From: Geodermatophilus aquaeductus
GTDB lineage: Bacteria; Actinomycetota; Actinomycetes; Mycobacteriales; Geodermatophilaceae
DNA length: 64,000 nt
Reading direction: 5' to 3'
Assembly: GCF_900182545.1 (NCBI RefSeq)
Contig: NZ_FXTJ01000002.1
Span: 434,001 to 498,000, forward strand
Shown here: piece after piece, positions 53,801 through 62,724 of the stretch
Position numbering within the stretch: position 1 is the first letter of the stretch
How the letters are laid out: every line of letters begins with the position of its first letter
The notes under the pieces: generated by a model
What the model was told of the DNA's origin: nothing
The model's input: only the letters and a program-made list of their open reading frames with translations
The model's database searches: none
Made by a program: the position numbers and the translations under genes

Positions 53801-54430
53801 GCGCAGCTCGTCGACCTCGTCGCCCCAGAACTCCACGCGCACCGGGTGCGGCTCGGTGGGCGGGAAGACGTCGAGCAGCCCGCCGCGGACGGCGAACTCG
53901 CCGCGCTTCTCGACCAGCTCGACGCGGGTGTACGCGGCGTCGGACAGGGCGCGGGCGACGTCGTCGAGCTCGGCGGTGTCCCCCGGCCTGAGCTCCACCG
54001 GCACGAGGTCGCCGAGGCCGGGGGCCAGCGGCTGCAGCACGCTGCGCACCGGCGCGACCAGCACGTCGATCCCGGCGGCCTCCTCCGGGTGCGTGAGCTC
54101 GCGGAGCACGGCCAGCCGGCGGCCGACGGTGTCCGCCCGCGGGGAGAGCCGCTCGTGCGGCAGCGTCTCCCACGCCGGGAAGGTCTCCACGCGGCGGTCG
54201 GGCAGGAAGCAGCGCAGCAGGCCCGCCGCGACGTCGGCGTCGCGCTCGCCGGCGGTCACCAGCAGCACCGGCACGCCGGCACCCGGCGCCCTCGCCGCGA
54301 GCGCGGCGGCCACCAGCGGCTGCACCGGCGGCGGTGCCGTGACGGCGAGCTCGGCGGACCCGGCCGCGGACACCACGCGGGCCACGCCGGGATCGGTGAG
54401 GACGACGTCGAGCACGCCGCGCAGACTCAC
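50885..54430 (-). CDS. mfd: Transcription-repair coupling factor Mfd
   Basis: 1181 residues, full length. N-terminal UvrB-like region (ETFPAWETLPHERLSPRADT), the RNA-polymerase-interacting domain (LQPGDLVVHEQHGIGRYVEM), and superfamily 2 helicase motifs: Walker A GDVGYGKTEIA near 645, DEEQ box VIVDEEQRFGVEHKE, SATPIPRTLEMSL, and RGRVGRGRERAYAYFTYD. C-terminal D7 follows. It removes RNA polymerase stalled at DNA lesions and recruits UvrA. GTG start has CCGGAGGAAG upstream. The stop shares CTAG (50885-50888) with the convergent gene's stop. Confidence 0.96.
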   Translation of the reverse strand: MSLRGVLDVVLTDPGVARVVSAAGSAELAVTAPPPVQPLVAAALAARAPGAGVPVLLVTAGERDADVAAGLLRCFLPDRRVETFPAWETLPHERLSPRADTVGRRLAVLRELTHPEEAAGIDVLVAPVRSVLQPLAPGLGDLVPVELRPGDTAELDDVARALSDAAYTRVELVEKRGEFAVRGGLLDVFPPTEPHPVRVEFWGDEVDELRYFSAADQRSLDDRPERLWAPPCRELLLTDEVRARAAALAVEHPGLIEVLGKLAEGIAVEGMESLTPALIGDEHMQLLTDLLPAGTHVLVADPERVRTRAADLVRTAEEFLAASWATAAEAGEAPLDLGASSFRDLEDVEAAARGRGLPWWTTGAFTLAVDDDDTHVTLDATTVERFAGDVDRAVESLRGWTRDGWRVVVTFAGPGPAQRAADQFTGADLGVRLVPGIEAAPETGLTSITQGNLESGFALPGVGLALLTEHDLTGQRGTTMRDAVKMPARRRNAVDLVQLQPGDLVVHEQHGIGRYVEMVSRTVHGGQRDYLIVEYAPGKRNQPPDRLFVPTDALDQLTRYVGGEQPALSKLGGADWAKTKGQARRAVKQIAAELIRLYSARMATKGHAFGPDTVWQRELEDAFPFQETPDQLAAIDEVKVDMQNPVPMDRIICGDVGYGKTEIAVRAAFKAVQDGKQVAVLVPTTLLANQHFKTFSERVAQFPVKVRVLSRFQSDAESTQILRELAAGEVDILVGTHRLLQPTTRFKDLGLVIVDEEQRFGVEHKEYLKTMRTAVDVLSMSATPIPRTLEMSLTGIREMSTILTPPEERHPVLTYVGAWDDKQMGAAIRRELLRDGQVFVIHNRVQSIDKAAAKIRSLVPEARVAVGHGQMKEHQLERIMVGFWEKEYDVLVATTIVESGLDIPNANTLIVDRADTFGLSQLHQIRGRVGRGRERAYAYFTYDPSRPLTETSVDRLTTIAHNTDLGAGMAVAMKDLEIRGAGNLLGGEQSGHIAGVGFDLYVRLVGEAVADYRAQVTGEEAPAEPVEVRVDLPVDAHLPHDYVPGERLRMEAYRKVASIQDDEQAQAVFDELTDRYGTPPAPVLNLLAVARFRVAMRKLGITEVSLQGRVIRVSPVPLRESQQMRLARMADGATYKSAVETVSLKVPVGPDRRTPLRDVALLEHLHSLLRAVLEQPVAAAS

Positions 54431-54500
54431 GAGGGACTTCCTCCGGGGTAGGTCGGCCGCACAAGGTGCCGCCGAGTGCGGCGCCGGGCCCCGTCCCAGG

Positions 54501-55880
54501 TTAGTCCGCGGTCAGGGTCCCTGCCGGAGCGCGCGGGAGACCCTGCTCGCGGGCCAGCAGCCCCGCCGACTCCAGGCTCGCGGCGGCGCGGCGCAGGTCG
54601 GCGAAGTCGGCGCCGGCGACCGAGGCGACGTCGAGCAGGGACGTGGCGCCGTCGGAGTAGGCGAGGACCCACAGCATCGCCATGACCGCGTCCGTGGCCT
54701 GCTTCCCGCCCGTGGCCGGGTAGAGGCCCCGCTTGCCGAGCTGCGGCTCGCCGAAGGGGCTGAGGTTGGTGACACAGGCGTCGTCCTCCAGGACGTCGAG
54801 GACCTCCAGCACGGCGAGGTGGGCCTCCGCGAGTTCCGCGGGGGCCACGAAGGACGGGTCGTCGGCGGACGTGTGGTACTCGGGGTACTCGCCGTGCGGG
54901 GTGCGCGACAGCCGTCCGACGGGCAGGTCGAACCCGACGGCGTTGTACTGCCGCTCGTCGTACCCGTAGGGCGAGTAGTCGCGCACCTCGCCCCCGCGCC
55001 GGGTGACGACGTGCGCGGCCGCGCGGTCGACGTCCCGCATGCCGCGCCGCGTCCGCTTGTAGACCAGGCTGCCGGGGCCGCCCAGGCCGGTGAGGACCAG
55101 CCCGTGCCGGATGCGGGGCAGCACGTCGGCGTTGCGGCTGAGCCAGGTGATCGAGCCGATCGTGCCGGGGGCGAAGAGGAACCGGTAGGTGAACCGGCGG
55201 CGGTCGAGGCCGGCCAGGGTGCGGGCGACCTCGGTGGCGACGGCGATCCCGGCGAGGTTGTCGTTGGCCAGCGACGGGTGGCAGACGTGGGCGCTGACCA
55301 GGACCTCGTCGGTGCTCTCGCCGGGCAGCACCAGCTCGCCGTAGGTCAGCTCCCCCGGCGCGAGGGTGGTGTCGACGACGACGTCGTAGGGCCCCTCGTC
55401 CATCGCGCGCAGCTGGGCGTCGGCCAGGCAGAACCCCCAGTCCCGGCTGTAGTACGTCGTCCGGTACGGGATCCAGTCCGGCCGGTCGGGCAGCGTGTGC
55501 AGGTGGGGGCGGAGCTCGTCGAGCGTCATCGTGGCGCGCACCGGGGCGCTGTAGCTGACCAGGTGCAGGTTGTGCCGCCGGAAGTCCACCACCCGGCGGC
55601 CCGTCCGGTCGGCGACGTAGGCGTCACGCACGTTCCACTCGTCGGGGACCGTCCAGTCGAAGGCCTGGGTGCCCGAGGGGACGCCGTGCCGCTCGAGGTC
55701 GAGGGACTCGGCGAGGACGTCGAGCGTCGCGCGCACGCCGTCGCCGGTGATGCTGCGGCACAACGGGTAGAGCCGGCGCACCGCCGCGTGCATGGCGTCG
55801 CCGAGCGCGGTGAGGTCCCGCTCGCCCGAGCGGAGGGCGTCGACCTCCCGCGCGAGGGTCCCCCGGTCCTCCGGGGTCAC
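54501..55880 (-). CDS. DUF4910 aminopeptidase-like protein of a polysaccharide operon
   Basis: 459 residues from GTG 55880, overlapping the upstream epimerase stop (GTGA). DUF4910 blocks: [54 protein letters not shown] with His/Asp metal ligands, [24 protein letters not shown] and the C-terminal [16 protein letters not shown] winged helix. The fold is related to M28 zinc peptidases. Members occur in O-antigen and capsule clusters with unclear substrate, perhaps amide-linked sugar groups. Last gene of the operon. Confidence 0.82.
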   Translation of the reverse strand: MTPEDRGTLAREVDALRSGERDLTALGDAMHAAVRRLYPLCRSITGDGVRATLDVLAESLDLERHGVPSGTQAFDWTVPDEWNVRDAYVADRTGRRVVDFRRHNLHLVSYSAPVRATMTLDELRPHLHTLPDRPDWIPYRTTYYSRDWGFCLADAQLRAMDEGPYDVVVDTTLAPGELTYGELVLPGESTDEVLVSAHVCHPSLANDNLAGIAVATEVARTLAGLDRRRFTYRFLFAPGTIGSITWLSRNADVLPRIRHGLVLTGLGGPGSLVYKRTRRGMRDVDRAAAHVVTRRGGEVRDYSPYGYDERQYNAVGFDLPVGRLSRTPHGEYPEYHTSADDPSFVAPAELAEAHLAVLEVLDVLEDDACVTNLSPFGEPQLGKRGLYPATGGKQATDAVMAMLWVLAYSDGATSLLDVASVAGADFADLRRAAASLESAGLLAREQGLPRAPAGTLTAD

Positions 55881-56902
55881 CGCGTCCTCGAGCGGAGCAG
55901 GTCGTCGAGCAGGCCCGCGGCACGCAGTCGGTTGACGCGGTGCAGCCGGACGTAGCGCTCGCCCTCGAAGTCCTCGGCGGTCAGGCCGATGTGGGACATG
56001 TCGGTCGCGAGCTCCACGATGCCCTGCGGCACGGTCCACCGCGGCCGGAAGGCGGGCAGCATCCGGGTGATCTTGCCGAAGTCGACGCGGTAGTCGCGCT
56101 TGTCCGCACCCGCGCCCTCGGCGAAGGTCACCGGCGCGTCGAAGACGTCGGCCACCGCGGTCGCGATGTCGCGGATCTGCACGACGTCCTCGTCCCGGCC
56201 GACGTTGAACGCCTGGTCGTGGACGACGTCGCGCGGCGCCTCCAGCACCGCCAGGAACGCCTGGGCGATGTCCTGCGCGTGCACGAGCGGGCGCCACGGG
56301 CTGCCGTCGCTCTGCAGCCGGACCTCGCCCCGGGTGAACGCGGTGCCGGTCAGGTTGTTGACGACGATGTCGGCGCGCAGCCGCGGCGAGGACCCGTAGG
56401 CGGTCGCGTTGCGCAGGTAGGTGGGGCTGAAGTCACCGTCGGCGAGGACGCTGATCTCCCGCTCGGCGCGCACCTTGCTCTCGCCGTAGGGGGTCACCGG
56501 GTGGAAGGGGCTGTCCTCGGTGACCGCGCCGTCACCGGCCGCCCCGTAGAGGGAGCAGGAGGAGGAGAACAGGAACCGCGGCACGCCGGCGGCCTTGGCC
56601 GCCCGGGCGGCGTGCGCGGCGCCGGAGGCGTTGACCGAGAAGGTCGCCTCCGGGTTGAGGTGCCCGACCGGGTCGTTGGAGATGGCGGCGAGGTGGACCA
56701 CCGCGTCGAACCCCGCCAGGTCGCCGGGGGTGAGGTCCCGGACGTCGCCGGTGCGCGACGGGTAGCCGCGCGGGGGTTCCCCGAAGTCGCAGCCGTCGTA
56801 CCAGCCGGCGTCGAGGCCCTCGACCTCGTGCCCGGCCTGCATGAAGAAGGGGACGAGCACCGCCCCGATGTAGCCACGGTCGCCGGTCACCAGGACACGC
56901 AT
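55877..56902 (-). CDS. NAD-dependent nucleotide-sugar epimerase/dehydratase (SDR)
   Basis: 341 residues from ATG 56902 with GGGGAG five bases upstream. Extended [23 protein letters not shown] (NAD loop), [24 protein letters not shown] (catalytic Ser), [13 protein letters not shown] (Tyr-x-x-x-Lys), then [19 protein letters not shown]. It oxidises a sugar of an NDP-hexose and epimerises or dehydrates it. Neighbours suggest a CDP-linked substrate. Exact product unknown. Confidence 0.87.
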   Translation of the reverse strand: MRVLVTGDRGYIGAVLVPFFMQAGHEVEGLDAGWYDGCDFGEPPRGYPSRTGDVRDLTPGDLAGFDAVVHLAAISNDPVGHLNPEATFSVNASGAAHAARAAKAAGVPRFLFSSSCSLYGAAGDGAVTEDSPFHPVTPYGESKVRAEREISVLADGDFSPTYLRNATAYGSSPRLRADIVVNNLTGTAFTRGEVRLQSDGSPWRPLVHAQDIAQAFLAVLEAPRDVVHDQAFNVGRDEDVVQIRDIATAVADVFDAPVTFAEGAGADKRDYRVDFGKITRMLPAFRPRWTVPQGIVELATDMSHIGLTAEDFEGERYVRLHRVNRLRAAGLLDDLLRSRTR

Positions 56903-56946
56903 CGCACTCCCCGTTCGTCGGTGGTCCACTGCCCGAGTCCGGGCGC

Positions 56947-58317
56947 TCAGCCCGTGGCCGGCCCCGGGATGCGCCGCGGGGCGGCGAACCGCCGCAGCGC
57001 CGGCGCCACCGGACGGCCGCGCAGGAGCCCGGCGCACGTGCCCGCGGCCAGCGCCTTCGCGTACACGGTCAGCGCCTCGCCGACCGCCTCGACCGTCCGG
57101 TCGACGTCCTCGTCGGTGTGCGCGGCCGAGATCACGAACGACTGGCCCAGGACGCCGCGCAGCAGCATCTCCTGGAGGAACAGCGTCCGGAACTCCTGCG
57201 AGGGCCGCCCCAGGTCGTCCCGCGTCACGAAGACCTGGCAGGAGGGCCGGCCGACGACGGCGAAGGAGCCCGCGATCCCGAGCGACTCCGCGGCGGCGTT
57301 GGCGCCGTCGGCGAGCCGGCGTCCCTGTCGCTCCATGACGCCGACGACGTCGCGCTCCCGGTATGCCTCGGCCACCGCGAGCTGGGCCGCCAGTCCGGTG
57401 GTCTCCGGCCCGTGCGTCGTGCTGAGCAGGAAGGTGCGGGCCGCGTCGGTGCGCAGGCCGCCGAGCTCCATCAGCTCCCGCCGGCCGGCGAGCGCCGAGA
57501 CGGCGAAGCCGTTGCCGAGCGCCTTGCCCCACGTGGACAGGTCGGGGGTGACGCCGTAGACGCCCTGCGCCCCGTGCCGGGACCAGCGCATGCCGGTGAT
57601 GATCTCGTCGAAGACCAGCACGAACCCGTCGCGGTCGGCCAGTGCCCGCAGGCCCTCGAGGAAGCCGGGCGACGGCTCGGCCGTGCCGGTCGCGGCCTCG
57701 AGGAGCACGCAGGCGACCCGCCCGGGATGCCGCTCGAGCAGGCGCTCGACGGAGCCGAGGTCGTCGTAGTCGAAGGCGACGGTGAGGTCGCGCTGGGACG
57801 CCGGGATCCCGGCGTCCATCTCGGTGGTGCCGATGAACCAGTCGTCGGTGGAGAAGAACGGCTGGGTCCGGCAGAGCGCCACGAGGTCGCGCCCGGTCGC
57901 GGCACGGGCCAGCCGGACAGCGGCCGTCGTCACGTCCGAGCCGTTCTTGGCGAACTTGACCATGTCCGCCCCCGGCACCTGCTCGAGGAAGGACTCGGCC
58001 GCCCGCAGCTCGTACACCGACGGCCGGCTGAAGCTGACCCCCGTCCGCGCGGCCTCGACGACGGCCTCGACGACGGGCGGGTGGGCGTGGCCGAGGGTCA
58101 CCGACCGCAGCCCCATGCCGTACTCCACGTACCGGTTGCCGTCGACGTCGTACACGTGCGCGCCCTCGCCGCGGGCGATGACCGGCGCCATGCCCTCCGG
58201 GTACTGGTCCGCGCCCCGGGCGTAGGTGTGCGCCCCGCCCGGCACGAGCCCGTGCAGCCGCTGCTGCAGCGCCGTCGACGCCACGAACGACCGGTCGGGA
58301 TCCCCCAGCGACGTCAT
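56947..58317 (-). CDS. Class III aminotransferase, glutamate-1-semialdehyde-mutase-like
   Basis: 456 residues from ATG 58317, overlapping the PIG-L stop (ATGA). PLP-dependent class III features: [43 protein letters not shown] lysine in [16 protein letters not shown] near 263, and [12 protein letters not shown]. It resembles GSA aminomutase, but the sugar-cluster context implies transamination of a keto-sugar or chain-end aldehyde. The C-terminal ~35 residues are an extra basic tail. It follows the deacetylase gene with translational overlap. Confidence 0.87.
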   Translation of the reverse strand: MTSLGDPDRSFVASTALQQRLHGLVPGGAHTYARGADQYPEGMAPVIARGEGAHVYDVDGNRYVEYGMGLRSVTLGHAHPPVVEAVVEAARTGVSFSRPSVYELRAAESFLEQVPGADMVKFAKNGSDVTTAAVRLARAATGRDLVALCRTQPFFSTDDWFIGTTEMDAGIPASQRDLTVAFDYDDLGSVERLLERHPGRVACVLLEAATGTAEPSPGFLEGLRALADRDGFVLVFDEIITGMRWSRHGAQGVYGVTPDLSTWGKALGNGFAVSALAGRRELMELGGLRTDAARTFLLSTTHGPETTGLAAQLAVAEAYRERDVVGVMERQGRRLADGANAAAESLGIAGSFAVVGRPSCQVFVTRDDLGRPSQEFRTLFLQEMLLRGVLGQSFVISAAHTDEDVDRTVEAVGEALTVYAKALAAGTCAGLLRGRPVAPALRRFAAPRRIPGPATG

Positions 58318-58964
58318 CGGGCGGCCTCCGTGTCGAGGTCGAGCAGCAGCTTGCGGCACACGAACCCCTCCGCGTACCGGGACCGGCTCTCCACGCCGCG
58401 CAACCGCATGACCCCGGAGAAGAGCTCGCCGTCCCACCAGTCACGTCCGGTCTGGGAGGGGAAGCAGCGCGAGAGCAGCTCCACCTTGCGGCGCGCGTGC
58501 TCCTCGGTCAGGGGCACGTAGACGTCGGGCGACCGGGAGTCCCCGTCCCACTTGGGGATCTCGTAGTGGAGGGTCAGCGCGTCCCGCCACACGGTGCTCA
58601 CCAGCTCCCCGAGCAGGCGGTGGTCCTGGTGCGCGTCGTCGGTCCGGGGGGCCAGCACGACACCCGGCCGGTGCTCGCCGGCCGCCTCCTCGAGCGCCTG
58701 CTTGACGGCGTCCCAGTGCGCGGGCAGCCGTCCATCCGGGAGGTCGAGGACGCGCACGGCGGCGCCGGGGAAGAACTCCGGCAGGGCGGCCTCTGCCTCC
58801 TTGCGCCGCTCGGGGGTGCCGGTCAGGACGAGCCCGGTGACCGTCGTCCCCGGCCGGCCGGCCAGTCGCAGGAGGGTGCCGCCACAACCGATCTCGATGT
58901 CGTCGGGGTGCGCGCCGACGCAGAGGACGTCGAGCCGGCCGCCCGGCGGCGCCAGGCCGATCAC
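58314..58964 (-). CDS. PIG-L/LmbE-type deacetylase
   Basis: 216 residues, GTG start. Zinc motif [16 protein letters not shown] (H19, D21, D22) and second histidine in [15 protein letters not shown] near 115. LmbE-type enzymes remove acetyl groups from GlcNAc-containing lipids, sugar nucleotides or pseudaminic-type intermediates. The place between cytidylyltransferase and aminotransferase suggests a 2- or 4-N-acetyl sugar substrate. 18-base gap to the cytidylyltransferase gene. Confidence 0.88.
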   Translation of the reverse strand: MIGLAPPGGRLDVLCVGAHPDDIEIGCGGTLLRLAGRPGTTVTGLVLTGTPERRKEAEAALPEFFPGAAVRVLDLPDGRLPAHWDAVKQALEEAAGEHRPGVVLAPRTDDAHQDHRLLGELVSTVWRDALTLHYEIPKWDGDSRSPDVYVPLTEEHARRKVELLSRCFPSQTGRDWWDGELFSGVMRLRGVESRSRYAEGFVCRKLLLDLDTEAAR

Positions 58965-58982
58965 CCGGCGTCCCCGGCGGGG

Positions 58983-59828
58983 CTACCGGGACCCGGCGGC
59001 ACTGGGCTCCCCCACCATGACCGGGATGACCGGCGGCCCCGGGTCCACGGGGCGGTCCCGCCAGACCGCCCACGGGCTGACCCCCGTCCGGTACTGCTCC
59101 TCCAGGGCCGTCCGCTCCTTGAGCGTGTCCATCGGCGCCCAGAAGCCGTCGTAGGGCGTGGCGCGGAGCCGGCCGTCGGCCGCGGCCCGGGTGAAGCCGT
59201 CCATCACCAGGTCGTCGCCCTCGTTCAGGTAGTCGAAGATCCCCTGTCGCAGGACGAAGTAGCCGCCGTTGATCCGCATGGACATGTCGGCGACCGGGAC
59301 CAGACCGGTCACCCGGGTGCCCCCGGAGAGCTCGACCACGTGGAAGGAGTCCTGCGGCTTGACCGCCAGCAGGCTGGCCACCGCGTCCGTCGTCTCGAAG
59401 TCGGCGATCAGGTCGTTCATCGGGGCGTCGGTCAGCACGTCGCCGTAGTTGGCGAGGAAGACCTCGTCGCCCTCCAGGTGGGGCCGGACCCGGCGCAGCC
59501 GCTCGCCGATCGCCGTGGACACCCCGGTGTCGATGAAGGTGATCGTCCAGTCGCTGATGTCGGTGGCCAGCATCTCCACGTGCCGGCCGCCCTTGGTGAG
59601 CACGAAGTCGTTCGAGCTCGTCTCGCGGTAGTCGAGGAAGTAGTCCTTGACCGCGGAGGCGCCGTAGCCCAGGCAGAGGACGAACTCGGTGTGCCCGAAG
59701 TGCGCGTAGTAGCGCATCACGTGCCACAGCACCGGGCGGCTGCCGATGGGCATCATCGGCTTGGGCAGCGACTCCGGTCCGGTCCGGATGCGCATGCCCA
59801 GGCCGCCGCAGAAGATCACGACCTTCAT
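58983..59828 (-). CDS. RfbF-like glucose-1-phosphate cytidylyltransferase
   Basis: 281 residues from ATG 59828 (AGAGGGG site). The nucleotidyltransferase start MKVVIFCGGLGMRIRTGPES and SLPKPMMPIGSRPVLWHVMR, then HFGHTEFVLCLGYGASAVKD, FLANYGDVLTDAPM and GGYFVLRQGIFDYL, fit RfbF-type cytidylyltransferases. They make CDP-glucose, the start of 3,6-dideoxyhexoses and related sugars. The usual CDP-glucose 4,6-dehydratase (RfbG) is not seen within the window. Overlaps the methyltransferase stop. Confidence 0.85.
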   Translation of the reverse strand: MKVVIFCGGLGMRIRTGPESLPKPMMPIGSRPVLWHVMRYYAHFGHTEFVLCLGYGASAVKDYFLDYRETSSNDFVLTKGGRHVEMLATDISDWTITFIDTGVSTAIGERLRRVRPHLEGDEVFLANYGDVLTDAPMNDLIADFETTDAVASLLAVKPQDSFHVVELSGGTRVTGLVPVADMSMRINGGYFVLRQGIFDYLNEGDDLVMDGFTRAAADGRLRATPYDGFWAPMDTLKERTALEEQYRTGVSPWAVWRDRPVDPGPPVIPVMVGEPSAAGSR

Positions 59829-61114
59829 CGGGACCCCTCTCGGGTGGTCGGGAGTACCTCCAGCCGGGGCAGCGCCACGACCAGCTGCCCACCCCACGAG
59901 CGGACGTCGCGGAGCTGCTCGGCGATCTCGTCCCTGAGGTTCCAGGGCATGATCAGCACGTAGTCCGGTCGCGCCTCGGCCAGGCGCTCCGGCGGGTGGA
60001 CCGGGATGTGCGTCCCCGGCAGGAACCGGCCCTGCTTGAACGGGTTGCGGTCGACGGCGAACGCGACGAGGTCCGAGCGGACGCCGCAGTGGTTGAGCAG
60101 CGTGTTGCCCTTCCCCGGCGCGCCGTAGGCGACCACCGTCTCCCCCCGGCGGGAGCGCTCGACCAGGAACTCGACCAGGTCGTTGCGCACCCGGGCCACC
60201 GCGCTCGCGAAGCCGGCGTGGCCGGCCAGGGTGTGCAGTCCCGCGGCCTCCTCGGCGGCCAGGACGGCGGCGACGGCGTCGCTGGGCGGCACCGCCCGCT
60301 CGGCCGGCACCGACCAGGTGCGCAGCGACCCGCCGTGCGTCGGCAGCTCCTCCACGTCGACTACGACCAGCCCCGCCTCGGCCAGGACCCGCTGCGTGGT
60401 CAGGAGCGAGAGGTAGGAGTAGTGCTCGTGGTAGATCGTGTCGTACTCGTTGCCCTCGATCAGCCGCATGAGGTGCGGGATCTCGATGGTGACCGTCCCG
60501 CTGTCGGCCACCAGCGCCCGCAGTCCCCTCGCGAAGTCGACGATGTCGGGCACGTGGGCGAAGACGTTGTTGGCCACGACGAGGTCGGCCGCACCGTGCC
60601 GCGCCGCGACGTCGCGGCCGGTGGCCTCTCCGAGGAAGGTGACCTCGGTCGGGACGCCCCTCTCGACGGCGGCCTCGGCGACGTTGGCCGCCGGCTCGAT
60701 GCCCAGCGCCCGGATCCCCCGCTGCACGACGTGCTGCAGGAGGTAGCCGTCGTTGCTGGCCACCTCGACGACGAAGGAACCGGTACCGAGGGACAGCCGG
60801 TCGGCGGCCTCCTCGACGTAGGCCTTGGCGTGCGCCACCCACGAGTCGCTGTAGGAGGAGAAGTAGGCGTAGTGGCTGAAGATGTCCCCCGCGTCGACGT
60901 AGGCGGGTAGCTGGACGAGCAGGCACCGGGCGCAGACGCGCACGTGCAGCGGGTAGAAGACCTCGCCGCTGTCGAGCTGGTCGGCGGTCAGGTAGCTCTC
61001 ACAGGGCGGTGACATGCCCAGGTCGACGAAGGTGTCGGTGAGCTCCGCACGGCACAACCGGCACCGCGGCGCGCTCACGACCGCGACCTCGACGTCCGGC
61101 GGGACCGGTGCCAT
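59825..61114 (-). CDS. SAM-dependent C-methyltransferase, sugar type (TylCIII-like)
   Basis: About 429 residues from ATG 61114; a later GTG may be the true start, since the divergent gene begins 12 bases away. N-terminal zinc-binding CxxC pairs (PRCRLCRAEL, VCARCLLVQL). SAM fold VVEVASNDGYLLQHV, catalytic-site EHYSYLSL, and the C-terminal GAPGKGNTLLNHCG domain are typical of NDP-hexose 3-C-methyltransferases that build branched sugars. Part of the minus-strand operon; overlaps the cytidylyltransferase start. Confidence 0.87.
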   Translation of the reverse strand: MAPVPPDVEVAVVSAPRCRLCRAELTDTFVDLGMSPPCESYLTADQLDSGEVFYPLHVRVCARCLLVQLPAYVDAGDIFSHYAYFSSYSDSWVAHAKAYVEEAADRLSLGTGSFVVEVASNDGYLLQHVVQRGIRALGIEPAANVAEAAVERGVPTEVTFLGEATGRDVAARHGAADLVVANNVFAHVPDIVDFARGLRALVADSGTVTIEIPHLMRLIEGNEYDTIYHEHYSYLSLLTTQRVLAEAGLVVVDVEELPTHGGSLRTWSVPAERAVPPSDAVAAVLAAEEAAGLHTLAGHAGFASAVARVRNDLVEFLVERSRRGETVVAYGAPGKGNTLLNHCGVRSDLVAFAVDRNPFKQGRFLPGTHIPVHPPERLAEARPDYVLIMPWNLRDEIAEQLRDVRSWGGQLVVALPRLEVLPTTREGSR

Positions 61115-61125
61115 GCTCGCGGGCC

Positions 61126-61707
61126 ATGCGCTGGGAACCCACCCGCATCGCCGGTGTCGTCGAGTTCACGCCCACGCCGCACGCCGACGAGCGCGGGTTC
61201 TTCAGCCGGACCTTCGACGCCGACGTCGCCCGCGAGGCCGGGATCGACCCCGACGGGTTCGTGCAGGACAGCATGTCCCGCTCGCGCCGCGGGGTGCTCC
61301 GCGGCCTGCACGTCCGCGTGGGCGAGGGCGAGAGCAAGCTGGTGCGCTGCTCCTCGGGCCGGGTCTTCGACGTCGTCGTCGACCTGCGACCGGGCTCTCC
61401 CACCCGCGGGGAGTGGCTGTCGTTCGTGCTCGACGGCGAGCGGCAGAACTCCGTCTACGTCCCCGCCGGCTGTGCGCACGGCTTCCAGGCGCTCACCGAG
61501 CCGGCGGACACCGCCTACCGGATCGACCGGCGGCACGATCCGCACGAGGACCTCACGATCGCTCACGACGACCCCTCCCTGGCCATCCCGTGGCCCCTCC
61601 CCGTCAGTGCGGTGTCCCGGTCGGATGCCGCCGCGCTCCCCCTGGAGCGGCTGGCGGAGGCGCTAGGCACGATCCGGGCCCGAGTCCGGAGCGGGCACGG
61701 GGGGTGA
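61126..61707 (+). CDS. RmlC-like dTDP/NDP-4-keto-sugar epimerase
   Basis: 193 residues from ATG 61126. Cupin epimerase blocks: DERGFFSRTFD, RGVLRGLHVRVGEGESKLV (catalytic base His), FDVVVDLRPGSPTRGEW, VPAGCAHGFQAL. Where RmlC proteins have a Tyr-Tyr pair before the conserved Pro, this reads YRIDRRHDPHED, so the usual acid tyrosine seems absent. It may epimerise one carbon only, or act as an isomerase. It is the only plus-strand gene in the sugar cluster, overlapping the convergent GT2 end by 45 bases. Confidence 0.82.
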   Translation: MRWEPTRIAGVVEFTPTPHADERGFFSRTFDADVAREAGIDPDGFVQDSMSRSRRGVLRGLHVRVGEGESKLVRCSSGRVFDVVVDLRPGSPTRGEWLSFVLDGERQNSVYVPAGCAHGFQALTEPADTAYRIDRRHDPHEDLTIAHDDPSLAIPWPLPVSAVSRSDAAALPLERLAEALGTIRARVRSGHGG

Positions 61708-62721
61708 GCCCCAGCCGAGGACCCGCTGCCGGGCGCGGTGCCCTCCCTCGGCGAGCCGCTGCTTGAGCGGGTGGACGCGGGTGAGCAGCCGGGGCGAGAG
61801 CCGGAGCAGGACCACGATCGCCCCGGCCCGCAGCGTGGGCCGCTGCGCACGCGCCTCCCGGGCGTGCCGGCGTGCCGCGTCGAGGTCCCCGTCGACGAAG
61901 GCCCAGCGCGCCCGGCGCAGCGCCTGGTGGTAGCGCAGCCGGCGCACCGGCCCCTGGGCGATCTCCCGGTGGCGGGGGTCGCCGGAGCGCTCCGCGAAGA
62001 CCTCGAAGGTCCGCATCAGCGAGCGCTCGAAGTCCTCCACCCGGTCGGGGTCCCGGGACAGCGACCGGTCCCGCACCCGGTAGCGGGCCAGCTTGTCGGG
62101 GATCAGGTGGACCTCGGAGTCGCGGGCGAGCCGGAGCCAGAGCAGCACGTCGCTCTCGATGCCGGGCAGGTAGCCGCCGGCCGCCTCCCACGCGTCCCGG
62201 CGTACGCCGCCGGTGTAGTACGGGACCCGCCCGCCGAGGACGTCCTCCACCGTGAGCACCTCCCCGCCCTCGGCGGGCGGGCGGGAGCCGATCGACTGGA
62301 GGTGGCTCCGGAGCGAGGGCCGCTCGTCCCCGTCGAGCACCAGGTGGGCGTCGCAGCCGACCGCTCCGGCGGACGGGTGGGCGTCGAGGAAGGCGAGGAC
62401 CGTGGCCGCGAACTCCGGCACCACCTCGTCGTCGCTGTCCAGGACGCTGAGCACGTCCCCGCGCGCCACCTCCGCCGCGGCCATCACCCCACCCGCGTAG
62501 CCGCGGTTCTCCTGGCGCACCAGCCGCACGCGGGGGTCGCCGCGGCCGGCGGACCGGACGATCGACGCGATCGCGTCGGAGTTGCCGTTGTCCACGACGA
62601 CGAGTTCCCAGTCCGGGCTCGTCTGTCCCAGGACCGAGGCGATGGTGCCGGGGAGGTAGGCCTCGGTCCGGTAGGCCGGCGTCAGGAAGCTCAGGCGGGG
62701 TCGGGGTCCGGTCGTGTCCAT
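61663..62721 (-). CDS. Family 2 glycosyltransferase
   Basis: 352 residues. GT-A fold: LSFLTPAYRTEAYLPGTIAS, WELVVVDNGNSDAIASIV, metal-binding DSDDEVVP, and acceptor region VPYYTGGVRRDAWEAAGGY. The C-terminal ~120 residues are Arg/Ala-rich and may bind membrane. It transfers a sugar from an NDP donor to a growing glycan. Start ATG 62721, three bases from the dehydrogenase stop, so co-transcribed. Its 3' end overlaps the RmlC-like gene on the other strand. Confidence 0.88.
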   Translation of the reverse strand: MDTTGPRPRLSFLTPAYRTEAYLPGTIASVLGQTSPDWELVVVDNGNSDAIASIVRSAGRGDPRVRLVRQENRGYAGGVMAAAEVARGDVLSVLDSDDEVVPEFAATVLAFLDAHPSAGAVGCDAHLVLDGDERPSLRSHLQSIGSRPPAEGGEVLTVEDVLGGRVPYYTGGVRRDAWEAAGGYLPGIESDVLLWLRLARDSEVHLIPDKLARYRVRDRSLSRDPDRVEDFERSLMRTFEVFAERSGDPRHREIAQGPVRRLRYHQALRRARWAFVDGDLDAARRHAREARAQRPTLRAGAIVVLLRLSPRLLTRVHPLKQRLAEGGHRARQRVLGWGSPPVPAPDSGPDRA

Positions 62722-62724
62722 GGG

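Noticed and set aside
50189-54451. 1420-codon plus-strand frame opposite mfd
   Set aside because: Shadow of mfd; the minus strand carries all helicase motifs.
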